NCBI RefSeq assembly: GCF_024868665.1
Contig: NC_079910.1
Coordinates: 10,264,976 to 10,328,975 of the forward strand
DNA from: Triplophysa rosa
Lineage: Eukaryota > Chordata > Actinopteri > Cypriniformes > Nemacheilidae
Length of the DNA: 64,000 nt
Direction: 5' to 3'
Position 1 is the first letter of the stretch. Every line of letters begins with the position of its first letter. The notes beneath the pieces were generated by a model that worked only from the letters and a program-made list of their open reading frames with translations, searched no databases and was not told where the DNA came from. Of the stretch, positions 49,985 through 62,469 are shown one piece after another. A program made the translations under genes and the position numbers.

Positions 49985-50325
49985 TTAAAGGGACAGATCA
50001 CCCAAAAACTAAAAAAGTCTTAATTTACTCACCCCCGAGTTGTTACAAATCTGTATAAATTTCTTTGTTCTGAAGAACACAGAAATATATTTGGAAGAAT
50101 GCCTATAACCAAACAGTTCTTGGCCACCATTGACTAGCATAGTAGGAAAAATGACAATGGTAGACAAAAGTGTCCCAGAACTGTTTGCTTTCCTACATTC
50201 TTCAAAAATATCATCTTTTGTGTTCAACGAAACAAAAAAATTATAAAGCAATTTTTCTACTATGGTGGTGAATGGTGGCCAAGAATTGTCTGGTTACAAG
50301 CATTCTTCCAAATATCTTTCTCCAC
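49985..50325. mobile_element. GTGAACTAT-type MITE, copy 5, right end missing
   Basis: Left end TTAAAGGGACAGATCACCC is followed by TTACTCACCCCCGAGTTG. The arm and centre are present with an extra inverted segment (GAACTGTTTG / CAAACAGTTC), but the terminal GGGTGAACTATCCC is not found. Rearranged copy. Confidence 0.7.
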
Positions 50326-52513
50326 ACTTGACTTTTCCCTCCATTGACTTCCATTCATACGCATGCTAATGCGACAGATCGGAAACGCAAGCCAGTCCGA
50401 AGATATTTCGATGCGTAGCAAAGTTCAAGTTTGGTGAACTCTGACCTGATCTGCGAATTCGCGTCACGTGAGTGTGTGAGACCAATAGAAGATCAAAATG
50501 TCACAGCGTGACCTCTTGGTACAGGAAATGTAAAAGATGGAGGAATCACTCCCGCCCATTTTCGCAGCACCGTCCGAACGAATTTCGCATGCTCAAGAGT
50601 CTAATCTGGCTTTCAAAACAGCTATGTGATTTAAGCCTTTTCTCTTACATTCCCAAACAATTGTAAACACACTCTTAAGATACAAAAAAAAGAGGAATAA
50701 AAAATAATCCGACACAGTCTGAATCTCTATTTTACTTATCTCCTATACATCAATTACTCGCAACAACACATCATTCCACGCTTTCTGAATCTCATATCGA
50801 CGCAATCCGATTTTGAAAGTTAAACAGCACGAGTCAGTGTCAGCCACAGACATGCATTAATAAATGATAAAATAGCTCCTCTAATCCCCTTGTGCAGGGC
50901 CAAGTACTTTTTCCTCATCAATGAGTATGATATTTACACAGAAACTGAAGCGAGACAGAGAGGTGTTCGGTTTTTCTATGGTTTTAACAGTCTGCTGCCT
51001 TACAAAGAGATGCTTATTTGTTTCCGTTGCAGCTTGTGAAAACACCGCTGTGAGCATCGGCTTATTATATTCTCCCACACCGGCTCCCTCTTTTCTCATT
51101 TCTTTCTCCCTGTGCTCCCTTAGTGACAGATGTAGAAGCGTCATTGACCTAAATCACTCTTTTCCAGCACATTAACCTCGAACACCTTCCAGAAACACAC
51201 CTCCACAAGAGAGGCGCGCTGCTGCCGCCACCATTTTAAACACAGCCCGTCTCTCACCTGCGCTAATTGTTAAAATGTCCTCTCATTACATGTGGGTGGG
51301 CGATGATGGAGGCTGCCAACGCGGTTACTGAACGCAAAATGAAGCCGCGATAGACCGAATTAATTGATTAAATGAGAAGAAGCTGGATGGGAGGGGTTGT
51401 CAATCAAACCCGGCGGGGGACTGAATGAGGGGTTGGGAAAAGGCGAAACGACTGAGATACAATCGAGCTCGGCTCTTCTCAGCACGATCAATACGATTTG
51501 ATTTTTTTAAAGCTCTGTTTATGAAATGCTATAATCTCTCATTAAAATGAAGGCGAGTGTGGTTTGCGTAAATGATTCATGGTTTGATATCCATACTGTG
51601 TAATGGGCTCCTCTAGGTGCGGCTGCTCTGTAGTGTGAAAAATACTACACAAAAGAAAAAAGAGCTTATTGCAAAAATAGTGACACACAGGTGCAACGTT
51701 TGCTTGGAACAAAACCTGAAAATATTTCTTTACCTTTTTTCATTAAACACAAGGAACCGCATTGACTACCCAAGCTCATCTAACACCGGATAATTTACTG
51801 TCTCTCCTCCAGTCACATTTTTTTCCCTCGCTTTTCTCCATCCTCTCTCCCTCCCTCCTTGTTTCTCCACACAGCAACGACTCCCAGTGAGAAAATGAAG
51901 AGATTAAGGCTGCAGCATGTGCCTGGCTTTGATTTAGGGGAAACTGGCTAATCATAACATAGACAGTTTAGTGCAATCTTGCATAATGAAACGCTCGGCA
52001 CTAACCACCTAATGCATACTAATTTGAAACAATCCACTCCTGGGACTGGCAGAGCATGAGGGGACCGGCCGAAAGAACCGAGATGCTAACATCCAGGGAC
52101 ATCGACACACACACACACAAACAAACAAATGAATTCTTTGGCCTCAGACCACATGCACGGATGTAGATTTGCTGTGGTCTGAAGAGCAAGAGGGCTGTGT
52201 GAATGCTCGAAGGCCAACTTAAATAGAAAGGTCAAGCATCATTATCAAAGGACTAAATAAACAGCCGTTTGCGACCGTGGTGATGTTTTGGCTGGTGCTG
52301 CTGTTACTGCTGATTCCGTCCACCCAAATCCTTTATCTTTCTCTATCTCTCGGGCTCAGACATCACATTAAGACTGTCATATCCTGTATTGATCCTTATC
52401 CAGACAGGGCTTTATTGCTCCTTTTTCTACCTTGTCACGGGGATAAAGCTATGCTAGCATTCTTCAGTTCAGAGTGCATTAATAATAACTGCAGCCATAG
52501 ACACTGGAATAGC

Positions 52514-52546
<33 letters not shown>

Positions 52547-53634
52547 CTTTCATTAGCATAGTGGCAGGTGGGAGGGTGGATTGTGCATCCATTATAAACT
52601 AAGTGTTGGGAATTGACTACACCTAATCCTTAAGTTAATTACCTTTAGTCAAGGCCAATACCCTCACCCACCAACGTCCTCGGAAAACGACAGTGTATGT
52701 GTGATCGAGTGCAGAGAAAGGCCACAACACCAATAAAACCGTGTTCTTAAAAACCATCCGAGGAATTAATAGCTTGGCCTTATTTCCAATTGGCTCCTAA
52801 ACACATTCAATATTCTTCCACAATGATGTTTTAAACAATGCTGCGATGTGGCCTGCCTGATCAACTTGTAAATAATTCTCAAGGAGAGACCGTTACTTCT
52901 AAACCATTGCGTAAACACATTACTAGCCTAGCGCTGACGCCGGGGCCAATCGACACCTTTTAGCCGTTGCATTCGTCTCCGCTAGGAATCGCTGGCAGCT
53001 GCGGGCATGTGCACTTGACGGCTATATCGCCCCCTTCTCTCCTCTCCTCTCACTCGATTTTTGCTTTTTTTATCAGCGGCTAAGAGAAAACTGACAGCAT
53101 ATTTAACATTGCAGTTTTGCAGTACATTTGTGCTCCCCTGGCCGAGTTCCCCCCAGACTCATCAATGCCGCATTACCAAGTCAAATCAGGTGGTGCTGCA
53201 GAGCTCGCCTCACACCAACACAAAACAGCCAGATCTGTGAGCATCACCATCACAGCCTGGGAGAGAATATAAAACACTTGCCCCCCTCTGCCGATCTGAT
53301 TTCTCTGCAGCCTGAGATTATAATCTCACAGGCCAACTGTTACCCTGTTATTGTTTCTCATTTCCAGCGTCTGATACAATTAAAGGTGCACCCATTGTAT
53401 CAATACTCTTACCTCTTTCTCTGACACGGCTGTTCAGAATTAAATACTAGCTTAGTGAAAACAGAATAGAAAATTATCTACTGCCTAGTGTTTTGAAAAC
53501 TGGTTAGTATAAAAATAAGATTTACTAACACCATGAAACAGCTATGTTGTTTGTCACATGACCCAATCACAGTGCATATTAATTGACTTTTGCTTAAATT
53601 CAAAGAGATAGATTTTAATTTTGAGCAAACAATT
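50326..53634. other. Long single-copy tract with no gene seen
   Basis: About 3.3 kb free of recognisable transposon ends apart from a (GA)n at 52516-52545. Blocks 50900-51450, 51880-52080 and 52850-53050 look single-copy and of mixed composition; they may be regulatory. No exon with recognisable product. Confidence 0.35.
52516..52545 (+). repeat. (GA)n microsatellite
   Basis: Pure AG repeat of about 15 units. Confidence 0.95.
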
Positions 53635-54094
53635 TGATCAATTATTCACCCTCATGTCTTTCAAAATCTTTTTTCTTCTGTGGAAAATGTCTTAGAGGGT
53701 TTTGTCCGCAGTCCGCAGAATGGAAGTCAATGGGGGCCAATGTTGTTTGGTTACCATGTTCTTCAAAATATTGCCGCTGTGCTTCTAAAACCTTTTATGT
53801 TCAAATTCACTGTTTTTCAGAAATGAAAAAAAAATTCTGTACGTATTAAATTATAACTGTATTGTCAAAAACTTTTTATTGGTTGGATATTTGTAAAACC
53901 CAGTGACAAACATAAAGGGTGATTATGGCAAAAAATAAAAATCAAGAAATATGGAGATACGAGGTTTCAGAAGGACAGCAGCAATATCTTCTGTTGTGTT
54001 TTGCAGAAGAATAACGTCATACAGGTTATTATTAATAACACGAGGGTGTGTAAATGATGAAAGAATTTTCATTTTTCGGTGAACAATCCCTTCA
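53635..54094. mobile_element. GTGAACTAT-type MITE, copy 6, split by another MITE
   Basis: The left part (from ATTATTCACCCTCATGTC) lacks the outermost ~25 bp. The right part ends TCGGTGAACAATCCCTTC. The middle 212 bp is a separate insertion between the two halves of the conserved TTCTTCAAAATATCTTC arm. Confidence 0.78.
53772..53983. mobile_element. 212-bp MITE inserted in a MITE arm
   Basis: Inverted ends TGCCGCTGTGCTTCTAAAAC and, in reverse complement, TGCTGCTGTCCTTCTGAAAC match 17 of 20. ATAT repeats on both sides (53768-53771, 53984-53987). Removing it restores the uninterrupted TTCAAAATATCTTC arm of the host. No ORF. Confidence 0.75.
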
Positions 54095-54164
54095 ACATCT
54101 GGCAGAAAAAGACTTAGAAATGTTACAAATCATTCTGATATCACTACCAGTTCATCTATCACAC

Positions 54165-54330
54165 TGCAAATGAAAGTTTGAAGTGCATTGCATTGTGGGA
54201 TACAACATTTCACAAAGTACAGTATGTTGCTCATTTTGTCAAATGTAGTAGGTCGTCCGGGTATTTCATTTATACAGAACAGCGCACCGTATTCATAATA
54301 TATCCCATACGGATAGTGTGTTATTCTGAA
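54165..54330. mobile_element. Fragment of the 46686-type MITE
   Basis: It shares GCATTGTGGGATACAAC-type sequence, GTAGTAGGTCGTCCGGGTAT and later CATACGGATAGTGTG-type motifs with 47250-47370. Neither terminus is present. Confidence 0.5.
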
Positions 54331-55207
54331 CATTTTCTTGCCCTCTCTCCTCCTCTCCATTTCTCGCTTATGACCATCGTTCTATTGGAGGAAAGGTCAC
54401 ACTTACTGCCCCCTTTCATCATTCTTATCGCCACGCTGCCATTTACAAGGCAGACAAGCTCTCCTCTGGCATGAGCTCAAGAAAGCAGGTTAGAAGGGAC
54501 GTTGAAAGAAATCTGCCATTTATTTCCCCCCGCTTTTTTGTTGCCGTTTCCACGGCTGCAGAGGCAAGACAAAAAGCTCTCGGGAGGAGGAAGAGCGAGC
54601 GAGAGTGATTGTGCGAGCGAGAGAAAGCATTGTGTATTGTTTACTCTGTAATTCACAGCGCATGCCGTTGATTAGCAAAGCAGACTGCGACACCGAGTCT
54701 GGGTGAGGCACAGGAACTATCTCTCTCGCTCTCTTTCTCTTTACTCTAGGGCACACTGTGGAGTGACTGATGGCTGCAATGTGAAAAAGCTGCCTGGGTG
54801 AGGAGTGAAATTTAAACTGCTGCTGTCAGGAGCATTATTTGGCTTTCATTACGACGTGCTGCTCCGGTTGCCTGAAACAAGCCGCTCTCTACGTGAGGCA
54901 AACAAGGCTGAGGCATCTCGCCTCCCTTTTATTAATTCATGTTCGCAATGAGCTCGTACATGATAATTACTGACAGAAAGCCTGCTTTGTGTGCTGACAG
55001 TCGACACAGAGGTGAGAGATGAGAGCACGGACTAAACCTTTAAACATGGATGTCTAATAATATCACATCTGATGCTATAAGCAGCGCAGACATTCTGAAA
55101 AAGAAAATACACTATGGCAGCAAACAGAGAATCTTGGGCAATGATGATCATCTAGTAATCCAACTAGGTTGACTAGTTTATTCCTATTTAGAAATGTGAA
55201 TTATTTT
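54331..55207. other. Single-copy DNA with no gene seen
   Basis: A GAGCGAGCGAGAG-rich stretch lies at 54590-54630. No exon or repeat boundary. Confidence 0.3.
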
Positions 55208-55393
55208 TAAAGGGACAGTGAACACAAAAGATTATATTTTGAGAAACGTCTCCATACATTGGAAGTCAATGGGGGCCAATGTTATTTGGATACAATCGTT
55301 CTGTTGAAGAAAGAAATTCATACAGCTTTTAATTAACATGAAGGTGAATAAATGATGACAGAATCTTCGTTTTTAAGTGAACTGTCACTTTAA
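55208..55393. mobile_element. GTGAACTAT-type MITE, copy 7, internally deleted
   Basis: Ends TAAAGGGACAGTGAACAC and AAGTGAACTGTCACTTTAA are present, but the element is only 186 bp. The two outer arms are shortened while the central GGAAGTCAATGGGGGCCAAT remains. Confidence 0.8.
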
Positions 55394-56794
55394 AGCACAT
55401 ATATGTGCATATATCTATACCTATACAGATATCTTTAGCCATTAAATATCCCACAATGAAAGTTGCATTTAAGTTACTGGTAACTGCAAAGAAGACCCCT
55501 CGAGATCTCTGCATTCTGTACCTTTCTGTTACGCTTCATCTAGCTATTTTTGAACACACCTTATTGTACTGTAAACACACCTCTGATCATTGTCACTGTC
55601 AACCCACCGACTAGTCTATAAACACGTGGTTTTATTCATTCCTAATATATAATAACAGTAGCTATAGCAGAACAGCCAAAACATGTAGCATCACTGCATT
55701 TTTAAAGCTCAATAACAGATTAGCTGTACTATAAAGCATTTCCTAGAGGACTTCTGTTTTTAACCAATAAACTGATTGTGCTGGAGAATACACAGACCTC
55801 CTGCTGTTCGGTGTAGATGAATGAGACTGGGAGAAATTTAATTCCCTGCTAATTAGCATTCTGCTCAGAGGAGCATGTGGTCTCTCTGTGGGTTACGCCC
55901 AGGTCAGGTGACACCGGGCGACTCAGCAGCAGCCGCCGGGCTGGCAGTAGCGAACGCTCTCGGGGGAAACTAAGTGGCAGAGCCCCTCTTCTGCTCTTCA
56001 GTCTGGCTGTCCCCTAGAGCTACTTCAGTCTTTCCCAAAACAAAGAGCGATGCTGCTAGTGGGGAGGTGCTGGGCTCATCTCCTTCACCACAGGCAGATA
56101 AAAACAGGATTACAGGTAAATACCAAGAGAAGAGGCAGGCTGGAAACTCGCTGTCTTAAAACCCCCAGCAAACCCTTCTCCGAAACCCAGGAACAACAGC
56201 CCCTACGACTCAAATGCCACTCATTGGCAAAGCGCAAACATGCGGCCCCTGTGTAATTTGCTTTAGAAGTGAGAAATGATTGCCTGCGACTAGACAATAA
56301 TTAATTTTGCCACGGAGAGAAAAAAGGTTACGCAGCCGCTTCAATTACAAGACGATTCCGCCTTTGCTAACAGACGGGGTTGGATTCAAAAAACACTTGG
56401 CGATGACAAAAAGGAGAGACAACTCTGGTCTCATCAGAAATAGGCAGCGATGTGGGAAATCAATGGAGAGATCAATGGCGCGCCTGCCTCACTCTCTAGA
56501 ACAGCGGGGGAAAGGAGCTCTTTACATAAGCACTGATAACCATCAGGGAGGCTTGCTTTTGCTCGCTGATTTACTGCGCCAGACCCCCGAGACACCTTCA
56601 GGTGGCAGAGCCGCTCTTATTCGCTATCACTGTAACCTTCTCAAAAGCATCTTCAAAAGACACACAGTCGGAGAGAATTTAAATCATGCGTTTACTCTAT
56701 TTAAGCAATAAAGTGCAAGAAACTGTTGTGAGTAACGTTATATTTGCTGTATTGTAAATATAGTCACAGGGAAAGCATAAAAAAGACAGACTAA
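55394..56794. other. Single-copy DNA, possible regulatory blocks
   Basis: Blocks 55830-55990 and 56200-56330 (including TAATTAATTTTG) are of mixed composition without repeats. No exon is recognised. The frame at 56307-56711 starts at TTG and has no family motif. Confidence 0.35.
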
Positions 56795-57324
56795 GGGGTC
56801 GATCAGACAGAACGCGTTTTTTGCTGTTAGACGCGCCCTCTCTTGAATTGTTTTCAGTTGGGAGCGTTTTGCACGCTACTTATGTGCACCGGGCGCCTCG
56901 TGTTTTTGGCGGAGTGCTCTGAGTGCCTGAAGTTGAAAAAAACAGAAAGCAGAAAACGTCTAAGCTTGACGTCATGCGCATTTTTTCCTATTGTCCAATC
57001 GAATGAAAGGAGAGGCGGGCCTTCCGATGTGGCGACGGAACTTTACAGTTGCTTGAAACGTCCGGAGCCTGCAATGATGAATTAGAAACTCGTGTTGGCT
57101 GACGCAGGTTAACCGAGCAAGGTTGTGCCTTTTTAAAGTTTCTGATAATATGACAGTTAATAGCAACTAGAGCGTTCGCGCTATAATCCTTGACTGACAG
57201 GACAGCTGTTTCAGTGGTTACCTAGCAACATAAAAAACCGCTGCGCGCTGCTCTTTTCAAATAGTCAACCAAAAGCGCAGCGCGTTTTCGAACTTGTACA
57301 AGCTCGTTCTATGTGATCGCCCGC
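56795..57324. mobile_element. PIF/Harbinger-like MITE, 530 bp
   Basis: TAA flanks both ends (56792-56794, 57325-57327), the 3-bp target type of PIF/Harbinger. Ends: GGGGTCGATCAGACAGAACG and, in reverse complement, GCGGGCGATCACATAGAACG (15 of 20 or better). A consensus CRE, TGACGTCA, lies at 56967-56974. No ORF. Confidence 0.75.
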
Positions 57325-57341
57325 TAAAGCATCATTTTTCA

Positions 57342-57622
57342 TTAAAGGAATAGTTCACCCAAAAATATAAATTTTGCCCTCATTTATTCACCCTTACGTA
57401 TTATGTATATGACTTGTTTTGTGGAACACGAAAGAAGACATTTTGAACAAATGTCAGGGTTTGTGTCCATACAATGGAAATCAATGGGGGCCAATGTTGT
57501 TTGATTACCAACATTCTTCAAAATATCATCTTTTGTGTTCTGCAGAATTCATACAGGTTTAAAATGATGAGCGTAAGTAAATGATGAAAGAATTTTCATT
57601 TTTGGGTGAACTATCTTTTTTA
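57342..57622. mobile_element. GTGAACTAT-type MITE, copy 8
   Basis: Left end TTAAAGGAATAGTTCACCC, right end TTGGGTGAACTATCTTTTT. Central GGGGGCCAATGTTGTTTG and inverted arms are present. It lies only 17 bp from the Harbinger-like element. Confidence 0.85.
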
Positions 57623-60600
57623 TAAAATTATTTCAGGACCATTCAAATTCTTGATTTTGAGCTTGATACCTGTTTACACATCACTAGAAATTAAAGTGGG
57701 ACCAGCTGGTTTTAAAAGCAATAATAAAAGTGGCTAAGAAACTAAAGTTCGGAGAAAAGCTCTGGTACCATGTATTTGCATATACAGGTTAGCTTCATAT
57801 TCTGTTCTCTGTGCAAAAAAATTCATTCATTTTTAAATGTCTAAAAGTGTCTTACATTTCTGGGCCCACTGTGTAAATAAACACTAACAGTAATCAGAGA
57901 AGGGAAACAATTAGGACGTGGATGGAAGAGAAGGTGCAGTAGCAGTCTTCATTAGAGCTGCCTGCTGAGAACAAGCAGCAGTAGCTGAGAACACGCCGGG
58001 TGCTTTCGGCCGATCGGTTAATTAGGATTTTTGCTGCTTGGTTTTGCATGAGAGAGGCGGGAAGTGGAAGGTTGATTGCCTTTTATTATCAGCCAAGCAG
58101 CTTCTGCGCTCCCTCCTTCTTTATTGCAGATCGTACAGATGCGGAGCGTCTCGGCAAACATCAATTCCAATAATTACAAGAAAGTGCAAGCGAGAGCACG
58201 AGCTATCGCTCATCCGCGGCCGTTCGTACCGCCACGTTTCCCTTGATGACAACGTGCGACAGAAACATTTAAAAAGCGCACGAGGATGCGCCAGTCGTTC
58301 CTCAAATTGGAGGATGAATGGAGAAGAGAGGTGCTTTCGAAGTAAAGAGGAACGCTGTAATAACTGCAATAAGCGAAGGGAGTTGTGTAAATAAGATAAG
58401 AGGGCTCGAGAGTTTATGTTGTGAAAAATAAAGCTAAAAATATGTGAGAGCGCAACGTGTGAATGTAACACCTCGGTGCTAACCGTGCATCTGTCTGAAT
58501 GGAGTACTACTCACTCGACAGTTAAATTTGGCTAAGGTTCAAATTACATGGCCTAAAAATCACAAAATACTTAGCTTAATAGCATTGCTTTGCTGCTATT
58601 GCAAAACAAGAAAGAACAAATCAAGTAGTCATGCTACAATAATCCACTTGCTTAACACAAGGAAATCTGATATGAGTAGCCTTTCTAATTCACACCGTTT
58701 TTTTATATCCCTGTCAGAATTCATTTCTGTCTTCACTTGTTCTTTTTACTCACAAAAGTCCAGCATCAATCACCCATATCATTCACAGGAAATGTTATGG
58801 TTTTAAAAACATGTGAATGCTACAACTCACAAAAACCTTTAACTAGCCACAACGCTCTTGTTCGTACCAAGTGATCTATAGATGCTGGCGTAACTGACCC
58901 TCTGACTCGTTTCCACTTATTACCGAGACTAATGCTGCCATTTGAATAAAATCAATACTTCTGTTGACTTAGACTTTAAAGCGTTTCTCGTCTAATTTCG
59001 CCCGTTAATGTTTTTTTCATGAGGCAGCGCCCTGTGACACATGAAATCCCTGGAGTATCCGATAAAACGGTGGGTGTCGAATGAGCTTGTCATCGCTCTC
59101 AAAACAACCACCGTCACCACTTACTCTCTTCTATTATATGAAGAAATATTACGGCTACATCTCCAGCACTAAATTTTGAGTAGACGCCATCAATTTTATG
59201 GCGAAGCTTTTCAGTATAATAAAAACAGATAGCATGCTAGTTCGCTCTGGAAATACAGAATGACGACTGAAATCATTACAGCCGTTCGAAGCGGCAGACA
59301 TTTTAAATCAATCTATATTCAACATGTGTGTATGCATATTTGTTATTGAACTGCGTCTCATCTGTCCGGTCCAATTAAAGCCCCACAATGCAAAAGATGT
59401 AAACAGAGAAGAAAAAGGAGAGGGCTGCAGAGAACGAGAGCGAGAGAGAGGCAGGATGAGGGAGTGTGAGAGAGCTCCAGGGTAACGCTTCAATGATAAA
59501 AGCAAGAGAGAAAATCTTGTTTTGATAAGTGAATTACTGGCCTTCACTACATTTCCCTGCATTCCAGAACCAGTGGGTTCATTAAATGCATTGATATATC
59601 TGTCAACCTCGTCTGAGCTGCCTTCCTCGGGGCAGAGAAATGCAGTCACCTTTGCAGCGTTGAATCTCTCAACAGCTCGAGGCAACAGATTTATTACAAA
59701 TTGATCCATTAGATAGCGCTGCCGCGGTTTATTGTTTACGCCGTACCTCTCTCCCTGCTCGTCTTCTCCCCTAATAAGCGGGAAAACTACAGGTGCAAAG
59801 CTATCGTCACGCACAGCTCAATACAAAGCAAATGAAAATGAAGCTAAATATCTTAGAAAAAAAGGTGCTATCTAACTGACACCGATATGCCTTGAGTGGT
59901 CACTTCGTGAAGAGGAAGTGGTTGTTGCAAGGGTAAATGAAGGGCAGGGGAAAGGAGAATCTTGACGCGGCGTTCTCTCTGATGAGTCAGGACTGATTAG
60001 AGAGCACAAAGACAGCAGGCTACCCCCCCTTTCTCAAGCACATAATTCACACCTTCAGATCCTCACACATTCGCCATTAAAACATCAGACAAGACTTGAT
60101 CATTGCTCTGCGGGCGCAGCAGTAAAAACCCAGCTCCGGTCTGCTAATATAAATGACTATCAGACCTGCTTTACGGCAGAGTCATGAACAATGCCAGGCT
60201 TTTATGTCGGCATCTGATGTTAGGCTCTTCCCAAAGATCTAAGAGGATAAATAAAATGAATGCCAGTAGGAAGGCACCGTGTTCCATAATAAACTGAGCT
60301 CCACATGCATCTTTGAGCAACCTTAGAGAAGAAACATTTGGATTTGGAATGCTATAATAATCATCAGATCTCCATTGAACCAATATGACCTACACATGTA
60401 TGTATACTATCCGAACATACATTATTTTCATCCATCACTGCCTATACTGTAGGACCAGTCGATTGTGTATACAGCCTGACTCAATAGTACAAGGAGGTCA
60501 GCCACAACCAATAACTGATGAATATTGATTATGCTTTCCTTGAGATGTCTTGGTGGAAAATGAAAACAAAGTTACTGTCATGTAACTAATGACAAAAGCA

Positions 60601-60829
60601 AACTCTTGCTCACAATAAAGCAAGAATCCTCTGCCATACATTATTTTAGCTAACAGCTGTAGTAGGATGCATTTTTACTATAGTTTTTACATGAAGTGGT
60701 ATTTTCATCTTACATTCCTGGAATTCCTCAATCCTGTTGTTTTTGATCAAATGAACTGTTTCACATTTCATTTGGTGTTTTCACACTAAATGGCTTTTAT
60801 TTTAATACCCATAGAACACACACGTAGGC
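57623..60829. other. Long single-copy tract with no gene seen
   Basis: About 3.2 kb without recognisable transposon ends. The block 59560-59790 is notable for mixed, non-repetitive composition and a long minus-strand open frame (59308-59814) that starts at GTG rather than ATG and shows no known domain. I treat it as possible conserved noncoding DNA. Other similar blocks: 57900-58350, 58980-59170. Confidence 0.35.
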
Positions 60830-61140
60830 CAAAAAGATATACATATATTATATGTATATAAACATATGTAATGTATATACAGACACACACACACACACGT
60901 ATATGTCTGTTTGTGTGTGTGTACAGTATACAGTATATACTGTATGTACACACACGGGTATTTGACAAATTTACTGTACATGTGTCCTATGGTGTGACAT
61001 TTTGAAATTTTGAAAACAAACTGTTAATAATATATTATTTTATATAATTAATATTTATAAAAGACTACATATATTACATATATACAGTACAAGACTACAT
61101 AGATTACATATATATACACACACACACACGCAAATATATA
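60830..61140. repeat. AT/CA simple-sequence cluster
   Basis: Short (TA)n, (CA)n and (GT)n tracts alternate, including CACACACACACACACGTATA near 60886 and a fold-back CAGTATATACTG near 60931. Confidence 0.8.
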
Positions 61141-61213
61141 CACATTTAATAAAATGTAGGCAATTTCAAGTATCATGTACAAATTCATATTTCAGTAAGA
61201 AAACTGTATATAG

Positions 61214-62469
61214 AGGGCTCCAGACTGCGCCTAAAACGGTCGCATTTGCGACCAAAAATATTCATTTAACTGTAAATATCCAACGGAATCTCCACACTTT
61301 TTAAAAAACGCCATGGTAGAGAGAGCTGTGGAGGTCTCAGGGAAGGTCCACTTCCCAACCTCAAGAGGTACTCAAGCGGCAGACGCGATGGACTCCCATG
61401 CCGGACCGATGCCCGAGGTCCCCTAGTAGCAGGAGCTGTGCGAGTGACTGGTTACACAAGCAGTTTCCTGCACGTTCAGCGACAGCGCTCTGTTTATTCC
61501 ACACTCTGCATACCAATGCTCGATGAGCTAGCACGGAATAAGCGCCCGCAGATCTCCACAGAAAACTCTGGGGAATTCCGTGGATTTTAGCGCTTGTTAT
61601 TGACAAGTAGACACACACAATGTGAGCGTGTTAGTATTATGCTTAGTTAGTATTATTATTATTTTAATAAGCCTGAGGACGAACAATGTGATATTTGAGA
61701 CGTTTAAAACTAAACTAATCGCGGAGAAGTTCAGGGAACACATTTGTTATAAGACACCGCTGTATCATTTCAAATCCGTTCACAGCAAGAATGAACAACA
61801 AGCGAATTCTCTTGCTAAGTTTTATTTGAAGTTATATTTACGTTGTGTTGTGAACATGCGGAAAAGTGTCATTATTACAAACTTAAATCAATATAATAAC
61901 GTAACATGGCCTTTCGTAATAATAAAATAAAATATATAGCCTACTTTTTCTTACAGTATAATATATAAATATGGTCTTGACATGCACCTTTTCTGTTGGT
62001 TCAAATTAATTCGGAGGAATTTGGTCAGGCGTATTCAGAGTTGAATCAGTCTTAGCAATAATCAATAACACTTCTCTGCCTCTTTTTAAATGAGCAGAAC
62101 CAAATCTGCTCTCATCTGCCTTTAAATGCATAGACAGGCAGCATTTGAAGACTATTTGAACACATTTACGCATTTTTATATTTGCGTACAAATGTAAACA
62201 CCTTTACAATTATTCTGTGGAATTCTGCAGATTCTTCCCAAATTTTAGGGTGGAATTTACAAAAAAGTCTGCAGATTCGGTATGACCCTGCTTATGAGGG
62301 AAAACAACTTGAAAGGAAAACTTTATGTGAGCAAAACCTATGAGAGGGAAGATTTACACACAACAGGATAACTAAAATTATTTTTTATAAAAAAATGTAA
62401 ATTCATGTAATATGGCTCTTAAAAAAATAATTTGGCGGTTCCTTAACTGATTTTTTTGTCTGGAGCCCA
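61214..62469. mobile_element. hAT-type element, decayed, 1.26 kb
   Basis: Ends AGGGCTCCAGACTG and, in reverse complement, TGGGCTCCAGACAA. Flanking 8-mers GTATATAG and ATATTTAG match 6 of 8, so the duplication has probably mutated. A GGTCGCATTTGCGACC palindrome lies just inside the left end. No transposase ORF. Confidence 0.65.

Noticed and set aside
56307..56711. A 134-codon plus-strand frame
   Set aside because: It begins at TTG, shows no domain, and spans DNA that looks like noncoding single-copy sequence.
29662..57622. Regularly recurring similar blocks that might suggest a CRISPR-like or other array
   Set aside because: Spacing is irregular (kilobases), each block is a ~300-bp fold-back MITE, and the genome is eukaryotic.
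61214..62469. A possible hAT transposase gene inside this element
   Set aside because: The frames inside (85 and 102 codons) show no BED finger, RNase-H or dimerisation motif and are on opposite strands.
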